64,000 nt of DNA, from NCBI RefSeq assembly GCF_013522705.1, contig NZ_JAAMRE010000007.1:1-64000 (forward strand), in the 5' to 3' direction. The position numbers and the translations under genes are program-made. This document shows positions 56,126-64,000 of the stretch, piece after piece; position 1 is the stretch's first letter; each line of letters starts with the position of its first letter. This DNA comes from Pseudomonas lurida (GTDB lineage: Bacteria > Pseudomonadota > Gammaproteobacteria > Pseudomonadales > Pseudomonadaceae). The notes beneath the pieces were generated by a model, which worked only from the letters and a program-made list of their open reading frames with translations, was not told where the DNA came from and ran no database searches.

Positions 56126-56833
56126 ATGGCCCAGTCGGAAACCGTTGAACGCATTCTCGATGCCGCCGAGCAATTGTTCGCGGAAAAAGGATTTGCTGAA
56201 ACTTCATTGCGGCTGATTACCAGCAAGGCCGGGGTCAACCTCGCGGCAGTGAATTACCATTTCGGCTCGAAAAAGGCCCTGATCCAGGCGGTGTTCTCGC
56301 GCTTCCTGGGGCCTTTCTGCGCCAGCCTCGACCGTGAGCTCGAGCGCCGCCAGGCCAAGGCCGATCACAAGCCTAGCCTGGAAGAACTGCTGGAAATTCT
56401 TGTCGAGCAAGCGCTCGTGGTGCAACCGCGCAGCGGCAATGACTTGTCGATCTTCATGCGCTTGCTCGGCCTGGCGTTCAGCCAGAGCCAGGGCCACCTG
56501 CGGCGGTACCTGGAAGATATGTACGGTAAGGTTTTTCGCCGCTATATGTTGCTGGTCAACGAAGCCGCGCCGCGTATTCCGCCGATCGAATTGTTCTGGC
56601 GCGTGCATTTCATGCTCGGGGCCGCGGCGTTCAGCATGTCCGGCATCAAGGCGTTGCGTGCAATTGCCGAGACTGATTTCGGCGTCAATACCTCCATCGA
56701 GCAAGTCATGCGCCTGATGGTGCCGTTCCTTGCCGCCGGCATGCGCGCTGAAACCGGCGTGACCGACCCGACCATGGCCGCCGCGCAACTGCGCCCACGC
56801 AGCAAAACCGTGCCCACCCCCGCCAAGGTTTGA
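56126..56833 (+). CDS. psrA: Fatty-acid-responsive TetR regulator PsrA
   Basis: 235 residues. TetR-type N-terminal DNA-binding domain (about 5-52) with T-S-L-R-L-I-T-S-K-A-G-V-N-L-A-A-V-N-Y-H-F as the helix-turn-helix, then a larger ligand-binding domain. In P. aeruginosa PsrA senses long-chain fatty acids, activates rpoS and represses beta-oxidation genes such as fadBA, which lie 6 kb upstream here. The start ATG at 56126 (M-A-Q-S-E-T) follows GGCGGAG; it lies beside lexA as in P. aeruginosa. Confidence 0.92.
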   Translation: MAQSETVERILDAAEQLFAEKGFAETSLRLITSKAGVNLAAVNYHFGSKKALIQAVFSRFLGPFCASLDRELERRQAKADHKPSLEELLEILVEQALVVQPRSGNDLSIFMRLLGLAFSQSQGHLRRYLEDMYGKVFRRYMLLVNEAAPRIPPIELFWRVHFMLGAAAFSMSGIKALRAIAETDFGVNTSIEQVMRLMVPFLAAGMRAETGVTDPTMAAAQLRPRSKTVPTPAKV

Positions 56834-56903
56834 TCTCCCTGGGTGTGCGCGGCCACTGGCATCCGCTAAGCTAGCCGCCATGTTCATGTCTGCTGATTAT
56901 TCG

Positions 56904-56954
56904 CAACCCGTTGTGCTCACCGCGTGCCTTGCACCGAGTGAGCGCAACGGGTTG
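56904..56954 (+). terminator. Long hairpin between psrA and nagZ
   Basis: CAACCCGTTGTGCTCAC and GTGAGCGCAACGGGTTG form a 17-base-pair stem (one G-U pair) with a 17-base loop, then GTTATTT. It is placed as a terminator or attenuator 24 bases before the nagZ start. Confidence 0.6.
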
Positions 56955-56977
56955 TGTGCGTTATTTAAGGAAGGTTT

Positions 56978-57985
56978 ATGACAGTTGCCCTGCAAGGTTC
57001 TTTGATGGTCGACGTGGCCGGTACTTGGCTCACGGCTGAGGATCGCCACCTGTTGCGCCAGCCGGAGGTGGGCGGCTTGATCATTTTTGCGCGCAATATC
57101 GAGCATCCACGCCAGGTCCGTGAGTTGAGCGCGGCCATTCGGGCGGTGCGCCCGGACCTGCTGCTGGCGGTCGACCAGGAAGGCGGGCGCGTGCAGCGCC
57201 TGCGCCAAGGCTTCGTGCGCCTGCCGGCCATGCGCGCGTTGGCGGACAACCCCAACGCCGAGTACCTGGCCGAGCAGTGCGGCTGGATCATGGCCACTGA
57301 AGTGCTGGCGGTGGGTCTCGACCTGAGCTTCGCCCCGGTACTGGACCTGGACTACCAGCGCAGCGCCGTGGTCGGCACCCGTTCCTTCGAGGGCAACCCC
57401 GAGCGCGCCGCCGTGCTCGCCGGTGCCTTTATCCGTGGCATGAACAGCGCCGGCATGGCCGCCACCGGTAAACACTTTCCCGGCCACGGCTGGGCTGAGG
57501 CGGATTCCCACGTCGCAATTCCCAATGACGAACGCAGCCTGGAGCAGATTCGCGCGAATGACCTGGTGCCTTTCGCACGCCTGAGCAAGCACTTGGCGGC
57601 AGTGATGCCGGCGCATGTTATCTACCCGCAGGTGGACGCCCAGCCCGCCGGTTTCTCACGCCGCTGGTTGCAGGACATCCTGCGCGGCGAGTTGCAGTTC
57701 GATGGGGTGATTTTCAGCGATGACCTGTCGATGGCCGGTGCCCATGTGGTCGGCGATGCGGCCAGCCGGATCGAGGCGGCATTGACCGCCGGTTGTGACA
57801 TGGGGCTGGTGTGTAACGATCGTGCGGCGGCTGAGTTGGCGCTGAGTGCGGCGCAGCGGATGAAGGTCACGCCATCGGCCCGCATCGCGCGTATGCGTGG
57901 GCAGGCGATTGCTTCGACTGACTACAAACAGGATCCGCGCTGGCTCACCGCACTTGGCGCTTTGCGGGATGCACAGCTGATCTAG
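56978..57985 (+). CDS. nagZ: Beta-N-acetylhexosaminidase NagZ
   Basis: 335 residues, GH3 single domain. The catalytic/signature segment T-G-K-H-F-P-G-H-G-W-A-E-A-D-S-H lies at about 164-179 (His in the loop, plus the nucleophile Asp in F-S-D-D-L-S-M near 250). It removes N-acetylglucosamine from 1,6-anhydromuropeptides in cell-wall recycling, a step also linked to AmpC induction. The start follows AAGGAAGG. The stop interlocks with that of the opposing SNF2 gene (shared CTAG). Confidence 0.95.
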   Translation: MTVALQGSLMVDVAGTWLTAEDRHLLRQPEVGGLIIFARNIEHPRQVRELSAAIRAVRPDLLLAVDQEGGRVQRLRQGFVRLPAMRALADNPNAEYLAEQCGWIMATEVLAVGLDLSFAPVLDLDYQRSAVVGTRSFEGNPERAAVLAGAFIRGMNSAGMAATGKHFPGHGWAEADSHVAIPNDERSLEQIRANDLVPFARLSKHLAAVMPAHVIYPQVDAQPAGFSRRWLQDILRGELQFDGVIFSDDLSMAGAHVVGDAASRIEAALTAGCDMGLVCNDRAAAELALSAAQRMKVTPSARIARMRGQAIASTDYKQDPRWLTALGALRDAQLI

Positions 57986-60675
57986 CGCTTTTCCTGCTTA
58001 TTGGGCAACGGCGCAAACAACGCCTCGATATCCTCGTTGCCCAACTGCCAATCTCCCGTGGTCCGTCCATCCAGCACCCCCGCCGCCAGGTCGGATTTTT
58101 CCTTCTGCAGGTGCTGGATTTTCTCTTCCACGGTGCCGCGCGCGATCATTTTGTACACGAAGACCGGTTTTTCCTGGCCGATGCGATAAGCACGGTCGGT
58201 CGCCTGGTTTTCCGTGGCCGGGTTCCACCACGGGTCATAGTGAATCACGGTATCGGCCTCGGTCAGGTTCAGACCCACACCGCCGGCCTTCAGGCTGATC
58301 AGAAAAATCTGCAACTTGCCGCTCTGGAAATCCTTCACGGGTGTGCGCCGGTCGCGAGTCTGGCCCGTCAACAGCGCGTAAGCGACACCGCGTTTTTTCA
58401 GCTCCACTTCGATCAGGCTCAACATCGAGGTGAACTGGGAAAACAACAGGATCCGGCGGCCTTCCTCAAACAGTTCTTCGAGCATTTCCATCAGGCTGTC
58501 GAGCTTGCCCGAGCTGCTGCCACGAGTGGGCAGGGTCGCATCGTTGATCAGGCGCAGGTCACAGCACACCTGGCGTAGCTTCAACAGTGCTTCAAGGATG
58601 ATGATCTGGCTGCGCGCCACGCCTTTGCGGGTGATTTCATCGCGGACTTTCTTATCCATGGCCAGGCGCATGGTTTCGTACACGTCGCGCTGGGCCTCGT
58701 TGAGGTCGACCCAGTGAATGATCTCGGTCTTGGGCGGCAGCTCAGTGGCCACCTGCTCCTTGGTGCGGCGCAGCAGGAAGGGTTTGATCCGACCGTTAAG
58801 GTGCTGCAGTCGTACCTCGCTGGCGCGTTTTTCGATGGGAACGCGGTAGTCGCGGTTGAAGCTTTTGACGTCGCCTAGCCAACCCGGCAGCAGAAAGTGG
58901 AACAGTGACCATAGTTCGCCCAGGTGGTTTTCCAGCGGTGTGCCGCTCAGGCACAGACGCTGCCGGGCATTCAGCTCCCGCGCGGCCTGGGCAGCCTTGC
59001 TGGAAGGGTTTTTGATGTACTGGGCTTCATCGAGGATCAGCACATGCAAGGGTAGGGCGGCCAGGTGCTCGATGTCCTTGGGCAGCAGCGCATAAGTGGT
59101 CAGCAGCAGATCGTAGTCCTGCAGGCTGGCGAAGTGTTTTTTACGCGTGGCGCCGTACAGCGCCAGCACCTTGAGTTGCGGGGTGAAGTGCGCCGCTTCG
59201 TCCAACCAGTTGGGGATCAGGCTGGTGGGCATGACCACCATGCACGGCCGGTCCAGGCGTCCGGCGGCCTTTTCACTGAGAATATGCGCCAGGGTCTGCA
59301 GGGTTTTACCCAGGCCCATGTCGTCCGCAAGAATGCCGCCCACCTCCAACTGGCGCAGCGACTGCATCCAGCTCAAACCTTCCAGCTGATAAGGCCTCAA
59401 GGTCGCGTTCAGGCCTTCGGGCGCCACACAGGTGAAGTCCTTGATATCCCGCAGGCGCTGGGCAAAGTTGCGAATCTTCTCGCCGCCTTCCCATTGCAAA
59501 GGCAGGTCTTCCAGCGGGTTGAGGCGAATCGCATCGGCCTTGGCCAGGCGCAGCGCGGTGGTGCCGGGCTCCTGCAGGTAAAACTCACCGAGGGTAGCCA
59601 GTACCGGTTTCAGGCGGCCGTAGGGCAGTGCCACTTGCAGCGGGCCATGCCCGCCATTGGGCAGGCCGGGGATATTCACCAGGACCAGCTCGTCATCACG
59701 GCGCCGAGCGATTTTCTCCGGGTTGAGGAGCTCGGTGTGGGAGCGCATCAGGTTCAGCAGGATCGGCAGCAGGCTCAGCCGCTCGCCATTGACGATAATC
59801 CCCAGCTCAAGGTCGAACCAATCCCGTTCGGGACCTTCATCGACGGTGGCGTACCAGTCGTCCACCGCGCTGAGGTCGAAACCGAAGTCGTCGTCGATCT
59901 GCAGTTCCCAGCCGTCGGCGCGCAGGGTCGGCGCGGCGTTGAGGGTGAAGTTCAGCCAGGCGCTGTCATTGACCATCTCGAACAGTTCGCCGGCGCTTTC
60001 CGGCAAGGCTTTGCTCTGGCGTGTGGCGATCTTGAAACCCAGCAGGCGCAGCTGTTCGCGGTAGGCCTGTTCCACCTCGGGGTGGCGCTTGATCCGCAGG
60101 CTCTGGGTGTCCTGGCGCACAATGATGTCGGCGTTTTTCTGTCCGCTGACATAGTTGCCCAGGTAGTTGAAGGATAACGCCGCGCGGTGCTGGATATAAC
60201 GCTGCATCTTGCCGTTGCGCGGTTCGAACGCGCTGAACTCGGCGCTGGCCAGCCACAGGCGCGGCACCGGTTGGACGTCGTCCATCGGCACTTGCGGCAG
60301 TACGACGCGGTTATCCAGTACAGCCTGGAGTTTTTCCAGCAGTTCGGCGTCCTGGGCGGCGGCGGGGTAGGCCAGGGTTTCCTGTACCTTGAGCAGTACC
60401 GCCGCGATGTGTTTGCAGTTGCTGTGCACCGGGCAGGTGCAGCGGCTGTCCACCAAAAGCAGCGCGCCTTTGGCCGACTCGCGCAGCGAAATGGTCTGAC
60501 GGTACACATTGCCGCCCGAGCCTTCGCAACTGGCAATAATGGTGCTGTCGCCGGCCTCGACGATACGTACGCGGTTTTCCAGCGCGTAACGCCGGCCACG
60601 CTCCAGGCTTTGCTCTTTAAAGCGATTGGCCCACGAAGGGGCCAGTGGTTTGGTAAGCGACGACGTCGGGGGCAT
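57982..60675 (-). CDS. SWIM zinc-finger SNF2-type helicase
   Basis: 897 residues. The N-terminal SWIM zinc finger C-T-C-P-x(5)-C-K-H lies at about 78-88. A middle region of about 350 residues of unclear fold is followed by the SNF2 ATPase: motif I D-D-M-G-L-G-K-T (about 455-462), DEAQ box I-L-D-E-A-Q-Y-I-K-N, motif IV-VI L-L-R-R-T-K-E-Q-V and Q-A-T-D-R-A-Y-R-I-G-Q. It is of the bacterial HepA/RapA-like group without the RNA polymerase-binding signature, so the role in repair or chromatin-like remodelling is inferred. It sits where I recall a thioinosine phosphorylase gene in P. aeruginosa. Confidence 0.9.
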   Translation of the reverse strand: MPPTSSLTKPLAPSWANRFKEQSLERGRRYALENRVRIVEAGDSTIIASCEGSGGNVYRQTISLRESAKGALLLVDSRCTCPVHSNCKHIAAVLLKVQETLAYPAAAQDAELLEKLQAVLDNRVVLPQVPMDDVQPVPRLWLASAEFSAFEPRNGKMQRYIQHRAALSFNYLGNYVSGQKNADIIVRQDTQSLRIKRHPEVEQAYREQLRLLGFKIATRQSKALPESAGELFEMVNDSAWLNFTLNAAPTLRADGWELQIDDDFGFDLSAVDDWYATVDEGPERDWFDLELGIIVNGERLSLLPILLNLMRSHTELLNPEKIARRRDDELVLVNIPGLPNGGHGPLQVALPYGRLKPVLATLGEFYLQEPGTTALRLAKADAIRLNPLEDLPLQWEGGEKIRNFAQRLRDIKDFTCVAPEGLNATLRPYQLEGLSWMQSLRQLEVGGILADDMGLGKTLQTLAHILSEKAAGRLDRPCMVVMPTSLIPNWLDEAAHFTPQLKVLALYGATRKKHFASLQDYDLLLTTYALLPKDIEHLAALPLHVLILDEAQYIKNPSSKAAQAARELNARQRLCLSGTPLENHLGELWSLFHFLLPGWLGDVKSFNRDYRVPIEKRASEVRLQHLNGRIKPFLLRRTKEQVATELPPKTEIIHWVDLNEAQRDVYETMRLAMDKKVRDEITRKGVARSQIIILEALLKLRQVCCDLRLINDATLPTRGSSSGKLDSLMEMLEELFEEGRRILLFSQFTSMLSLIEVELKKRGVAYALLTGQTRDRRTPVKDFQSGKLQIFLISLKAGGVGLNLTEADTVIHYDPWWNPATENQATDRAYRIGQEKPVFVYKMIARGTVEEKIQHLQKEKSDLAAGVLDGRTTGDWQLGNEDIEALFAPLPNKQEKR

Positions 60676-60684
60676 GGCGCTGGA

Positions 60685-61254
60685 TCAGTCCTGCAGCTCG
60701 GGCGGCGGCGCGCTGGGTGGTTTGGCGGTCAGTGAAGTGATCTTGATCAGCAGTGCCAGATGGCCGCCGTCAAGGTAGTTGAGCTGGTTGTTCTTGGTGC
60801 GCACGTCCTTCTGCGACAAGTGCTCGCTGGCGACGACGCTGCCGTTGCTGTCGAACTGGTTGATCCAGAAATCCGCATCGATATCGGTGAAGCGCCCCAG
60901 TTGCAGGTTCAGCACGCCCTGGATGGGGAATTGACCGAACTGCTCCTGGCCATCGGTGACGGCGATTTTTACCGGCTGTTCGCCGAGGTTCTGCTCCCAG
61001 GCCTTGTGCGCCAGCACGGTGAAGCTGTTATCGGCGTTCAGTTTGTCGACAATGTTGTTCAGGCGCGGCGGGCTCATGGTGTCAGTGCCCAAGCGCGAGG
61101 CGCCGGCATCCCAGTTTTCCGGCGCGGCGCGGCTGTTGATTACCGGCTCCGCATTCTGGCGCACCAGGATCATTTCTACCTGGTACGGGCTGTCGGCGAA
61201 CGCCGCGGGCGCGAATACCACTAACAACAGGCTCAGAATGCGGAACAGGCGCAT
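60685..61254 (-). CDS. CsiV family envelope protein
   Basis: 189 residues with a signal peptide (M-R-L-F-R-I-L-S-L-L-L-V-V-F-A-P-A-A-F-A). The body has Y-Q-V-E-M-I-L-V-R-Q-N-A-E-P and a C-terminal beta-rich region (I-D-A-D-F-W-I-N-Q) matching CsiV, a periplasmic activator of penicillin-binding protein 1A-type synthase in Vibrio. A peptidoglycan role is inferred. The start at 61254 has AAGGACGCCCCA upstream. It lies directly downstream of mfd, 11 bases after its stop, on the same strand. Confidence 0.78.
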   Translation of the reverse strand: MRLFRILSLLLVVFAPAAFADSPYQVEMILVRQNAEPVINSRAAPENWDAGASRLGTDTMSPPRLNNIVDKLNADNSFTVLAHKAWEQNLGEQPVKIAVTDGQEQFGQFPIQGVLNLQLGRFTDIDADFWINQFDSNGSVVASEHLSQKDVRTKNNQLNYLDGGHLALLIKITSLTAKPPSAPPPELQD

Positions 61255-61265
61255 TGGGGCGTCCT

Positions 61266-64000
61266 TCAAACAGGTGTCGGAATGAGGCGCTCAAACAGCG
61301 CCTCCAGGGTATTGAAGCGTTCTTCGGCGCGTTCCATCGGCACCATGAACTTGAACAGCGTAGCCCCTTCGAATTTATAGCGGTTGGGCTGGCCCTGGAT
61401 CAGCTTGATCAGCACCAGTGGGTCTACCGGCGTCTGCGCTTCGAACTCGATCCGCCCGCCCTGCGGCCCGGCGTCGACCTTCTTGATGCCCAGCTGCTCG
61501 GCCTGCAGTTTGAGCAGGGTCAGGCGCACCAGGTTCTTGGTCGGTTCCGGCAGCAGGCCGAAGCGGTCGATCATCTCCACTTGCAGGTCCTTGAGGCCCT
61601 CTTCGTCGGTGGCCGAGGCGATGCGCTTGTACAGGATCAACCGCGCGTGCACGTCCGGCAGGTAGTCTTCGGGAATCAACGCCGGCAAACGCAGGTTGAT
61701 TTCCGGACCGCCGCCCAACGGCTGGTCAAGGTTCGGCTGCTCGCCCTTGCGGATGGCTTTCACCGCGCGCTCAAGCATTTCCATATACAACGTGAAGCCT
61801 ACAGCCTGGATCTGCCCGCTCTGGCCGTCGCCCAGCAGTTCGCCGGCACCGCGGATTTCCAGGTCGTTGGTGGCCAGCACAAAGCCGGCGCCCAGGTCCT
61901 GGGTGTTGGCGATGGCTTCCAGGCGTTTTTCCGCGTCGCCGGTAATCTGCTGGCGCGGCGGCGTGAGCAGGTAGGCGTAAGCCTGGTGATGGCTGCGTCC
62001 GACCCGGCCGCGCAACTGATGCAGTTGCGCCAGGCCGAATTTGTCGGCGCGCTCGATGATGATGGTGTTGGCGCTCGGCACGTCGATGCCGGTCTCGATG
62101 ATGGTCGAGGCGATCAGCACATTGAAGCGCTTGTGATAGAAGTCGCTCATCACCTGTTCGAGCTCGCGCTCGCGCATCTGCCCGTGGCCGATGGCGATCC
62201 GCGCCTCGGGCACCAGTTCGGCGAGATCGGCGGCGCATTTCTCGATGGTCTTGACGTCGTTGTGCAGGTAATACACCTGCCCGCCGCGCAGCAATTCCCG
62301 CAGCAGCGCTTCCTTGACCGTGCTTTTATTCTGTTCCATCACGAAAGTGCGCACCGACAGGCGCCGCGCCGGTGGGGTGGCGATGATGGACAGGTCGCGC
62401 ATGCCCGACACCGCCATGTTCAACGTGCGCGGAATCGGCGTGGCAGTCAGGGTGAGGATGTCGACTTCGCTGCGCAAAGCCTTGAGTTGTTCCTTTTGCC
62501 GAACACCAAAGCGGTGTTCTTCGTCGATGATCACCAGCCCCAGGTTCTTGATCTTCACATCGTCCGACAGCAGCTTGTGGGTGCCGATCACGATATCGAT
62601 CTTGCCTTCGGCCAGGTCGGCAACGGCCGCGTTCACTTCCTTGGCGGACTTGAAACGGCTCATCACTTCCACGGTCACCGGCCAATCGGCAAAGCGGTCG
62701 CGGAAACTGTTGTAGTGCTGCTGAGCGAGCAGGGTGGTGGGCACCAGGATTGCCACCTGTTTGCCGCCGTGCACTGCGATGAAGGCGGCGCGCATGGCCA
62801 CTTCGGTTTTGCCGAAGCCGACGTCGCCGCAGACCAGGCGATCCATCGGTTTGGGCGCGAGCATATCGGCGCGCACCGCTTCGATGGTGGTTTGCTGGTC
62901 CGGGGTTTCTTCAAAGGCGAAACCGGCGCTGAAGGTCGCGTAGTCGGCCTTCGGATCGGCGAAGGCATAACCTTCACGCGCGGCGCGGCGGGCGTAGATG
63001 TCCAGCAGCTCGGCCGCGACATCGCGCACTTGTTCGGCGGCCTTGCGCTTGGCTTTCTGCCAGGTCTCGGAGCCCAACCGGTGCAACGGCGCCAAGGCGT
63101 CGTCGCTGCCGGTATAGCGCGCGATCAGGTGCAGGTTGGCCACCGGCACGTAAAGCTTGGCACCCTCGGCATATTCCATCGTGAGGAATTCGGCGGCCTG
63201 GTTGTCGATCTCCAGGGTCTGCAGGCCCAGATAACGGCCCACACCGTGGTCGATATGCACCACCGGCGCGCCTTCGCGCAGTTCGGTGAGGTTCTTGATC
63301 ACCGCGTCATTGTTGGCGTCGGCGCGTTTTTCACGACGCCGACGCTGCATCACGCGCTGGCCGAACAGCGGGCTCTCGGCAATCAGTGCCAGGGCCGGGT
63401 CATTCAACAGCAGGCCTTCGTCGAGCGGTGCGATGGTGATCGCCAGGCGATCCTTGCCCGCGACAAAGTCCGGCCAACTGTCGACGGTTTTAGGTCGCAG
63501 TTTCAGGCGTTCGAGCAGCTCCAGCAGCACTTCGCGGCGCCCGGCGGATTCGGCGGTAAACAGCACGCGGCCCGGGAAGTCGCCAAGGAATGTGGACAGC
63601 GCTTCCAGCGGCTGAGTGGCCTTGGCCTGGATCGCGAGGTCGGGCAGTGCTTGCGCGGGGAAGCGTTCGCGACCGCCACCGGCGTCCACATCCTGCTGGC
63701 TGGCCACCACACGCGGCCAGTTTTTCAGGCGCGCGAAGCAGTCTTCCACCGGCAGGAATAATTCGGCGGGCGGCAATAAAGGACGCGAGGGATCGACGCG
63801 GCGCTCCTCATAACGGTTGCGCACGTCGTTCCAGAAGTTTTCCGCCGCCTGTTCGATGCCCGGCAGCGAGAACACTTGCGTGTCCTGGGGCAGGTAATCG
63901 AACAGGGTGGAGGTTTCGTCGAAAAACAGCGGCAGGTAGTACTCGATACCGGCGGGTGTAATCCCGCTGCTCAGGTCCTGGAAGATCGGGCAGCGGCGGA
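61266..64000 (-). CDS. mfd: Transcription-repair coupling factor Mfd (5' end outside window)
   Basis: About 910 of roughly 1150 residues are visible; the reading frame is open through 64000, so the internal GTG at 63875 is not the start. The RNA polymerase interaction domain has E-Y-A-E-G-A-K-L-Y-V-P-V-A-N-L-H-L-I. The SF2 translocase shows Walker A G-D-V-G-F-G-K-T-E, Walker B I-I-D-E-E-H-R-F-G-V, T-A-T-P-I-P-R-T-L and R-G-R-V-G-R-S, followed by the C-terminal TRCF regulatory domain. It removes stalled polymerase and recruits UvrA at lesions. Confidence 0.95.
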   Translation of the reverse strand, partial: RRCPIFQDLSSGITPAGIEYYLPLFFDETSTLFDYLPQDTQVFSLPGIEQAAENFWNDVRNRYEERRVDPSRPLLPPAELFLPVEDCFARLKNWPRVVASQQDVDAGGGRERFPAQALPDLAIQAKATQPLEALSTFLGDFPGRVLFTAESAGRREVLLELLERLKLRPKTVDSWPDFVAGKDRLAITIAPLDEGLLLNDPALALIAESPLFGQRVMQRRRREKRADANNDAVIKNLTELREGAPVVHIDHGVGRYLGLQTLEIDNQAAEFLTMEYAEGAKLYVPVANLHLIARYTGSDDALAPLHRLGSETWQKAKRKAAEQVRDVAAELLDIYARRAAREGYAFADPKADYATFSAGFAFEETPDQQTTIEAVRADMLAPKPMDRLVCGDVGFGKTEVAMRAAFIAVHGGKQVAILVPTTLLAQQHYNSFRDRFADWPVTVEVMSRFKSAKEVNAAVADLAEGKIDIVIGTHKLLSDDVKIKNLGLVIIDEEHRFGVRQKEQLKALRSEVDILTLTATPIPRTLNMAVSGMRDLSIIATPPARRLSVRTFVMEQNKSTVKEALLRELLRGGQVYYLHNDVKTIEKCAADLAELVPEARIAIGHGQMRERELEQVMSDFYHKRFNVLIASTIIETGIDVPSANTIIIERADKFGLAQLHQLRGRVGRSHHQAYAYLLTPPRQQITGDAEKRLEAIANTQDLGAGFVLATNDLEIRGAGELLGDGQSGQIQAVGFTLYMEMLERAVKAIRKGEQPNLDQPLGGGPEINLRLPALIPEDYLPDVHARLILYKRIASATDEEGLKDLQVEMIDRFGLLPEPTKNLVRLTLLKLQAEQLGIKKVDAGPQGGRIEFEAQTPVDPLVLIKLIQGQPNRYKFEGATLFKFMVPMERAEERFNTLEALFERLIPTPV

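Noticed and set aside
61254..63761. 835-codon open frame antisense to mfd
   Set aside because: Shadow of mfd; composition dominated by His/Val/Gly runs.

Overview
The window is about 64 kb of a high-GC gamma-proteobacterial chromosome and almost certainly belongs to a fluorescent Pseudomonas (P. fluorescens group). The evidence is the pseudomonad-specific genes (psrA, lexA-sulA, fadBA, rlmM, pdxB, ycgL/ycgN), the codon bias, and the many REP-type repeats of the GGGGGCAAGCCCCCTCCCAC and GCGGGCTTGCCCGCG kinds. No rRNA, tRNA, CRISPR array, integrase or transposase was seen. Most of the window is core genome. The accessory parts are the left edge and one large insertion-like gene.

Left edge (1-3.5 kb): the C-terminal part of a surface/adhesin-like protein with an AT-rich C-terminal domain; a REP element; a small DUF6124-type gene behind a strongly structured 250-nt leader; a double-Cache exported protein; and a periplasmic PheC-like cyclohexadienyl dehydratase. 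From 3.9 to 8.5 kb come a glutamine synthetase-family ligase, a methyltransferase, RNase D, YcgL and a 2-hydroxyacid dehydrogenase. At 8.7-12.2 kb is a 1167-residue toxin/effector-like protein ending in a minimal OspG-like protein kinase domain. It is the most unusual gene here and interrupts an otherwise conserved neighbourhood.

12.3-23.1 kb: housekeeping and poorly characterised genes (nitroreductase, YcgN, a peptidase-like protein lacking its zinc ligands, an SPOUT methyltransferase, a YajD-type HNH protein, an exported ParB-like protein, a spermidine synthase-like protein, a cyclic-nucleotide-binding protein, oligopeptidase B, and a class II glutamine amidotransferase). 23.2-26.6 kb: a LysR regulator divergent from the 5-oxoprolinase operon pxpABC. 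26.7-32.1 kb: a MoxR/VWA pair, a DUF748 protein, cysK and lpxO. 32.2-41.5 kb: acnA, rlmM, a TusA-like protein, a MATE exporter, pdxB, a 57-residue protein and an MsbA-like ABC exporter.

41.6-64 kb: slt, uup, a universal stress protein, fadBA (beta-oxidation), a DUF1653 protein, topA, two small conserved proteins, sulA-lexA (SOS, two LexA boxes), psrA (fatty-acid-responsive TetR regulator with two overlapping PsrA-type palindromes over its own promoter), nagZ, a SWIM/SNF2 helicase, a CsiV-like protein and the 5'-truncated mfd. This closely follows the mfd-to-slt gene order I recall for P. aeruginosa. Linked themes are peptidoglycan turnover (slt, nagZ), SOS and repair (lexA, sulA, mfd, SNF2) and fatty-acid sensing coupled to beta-oxidation (psrA, fadBA).
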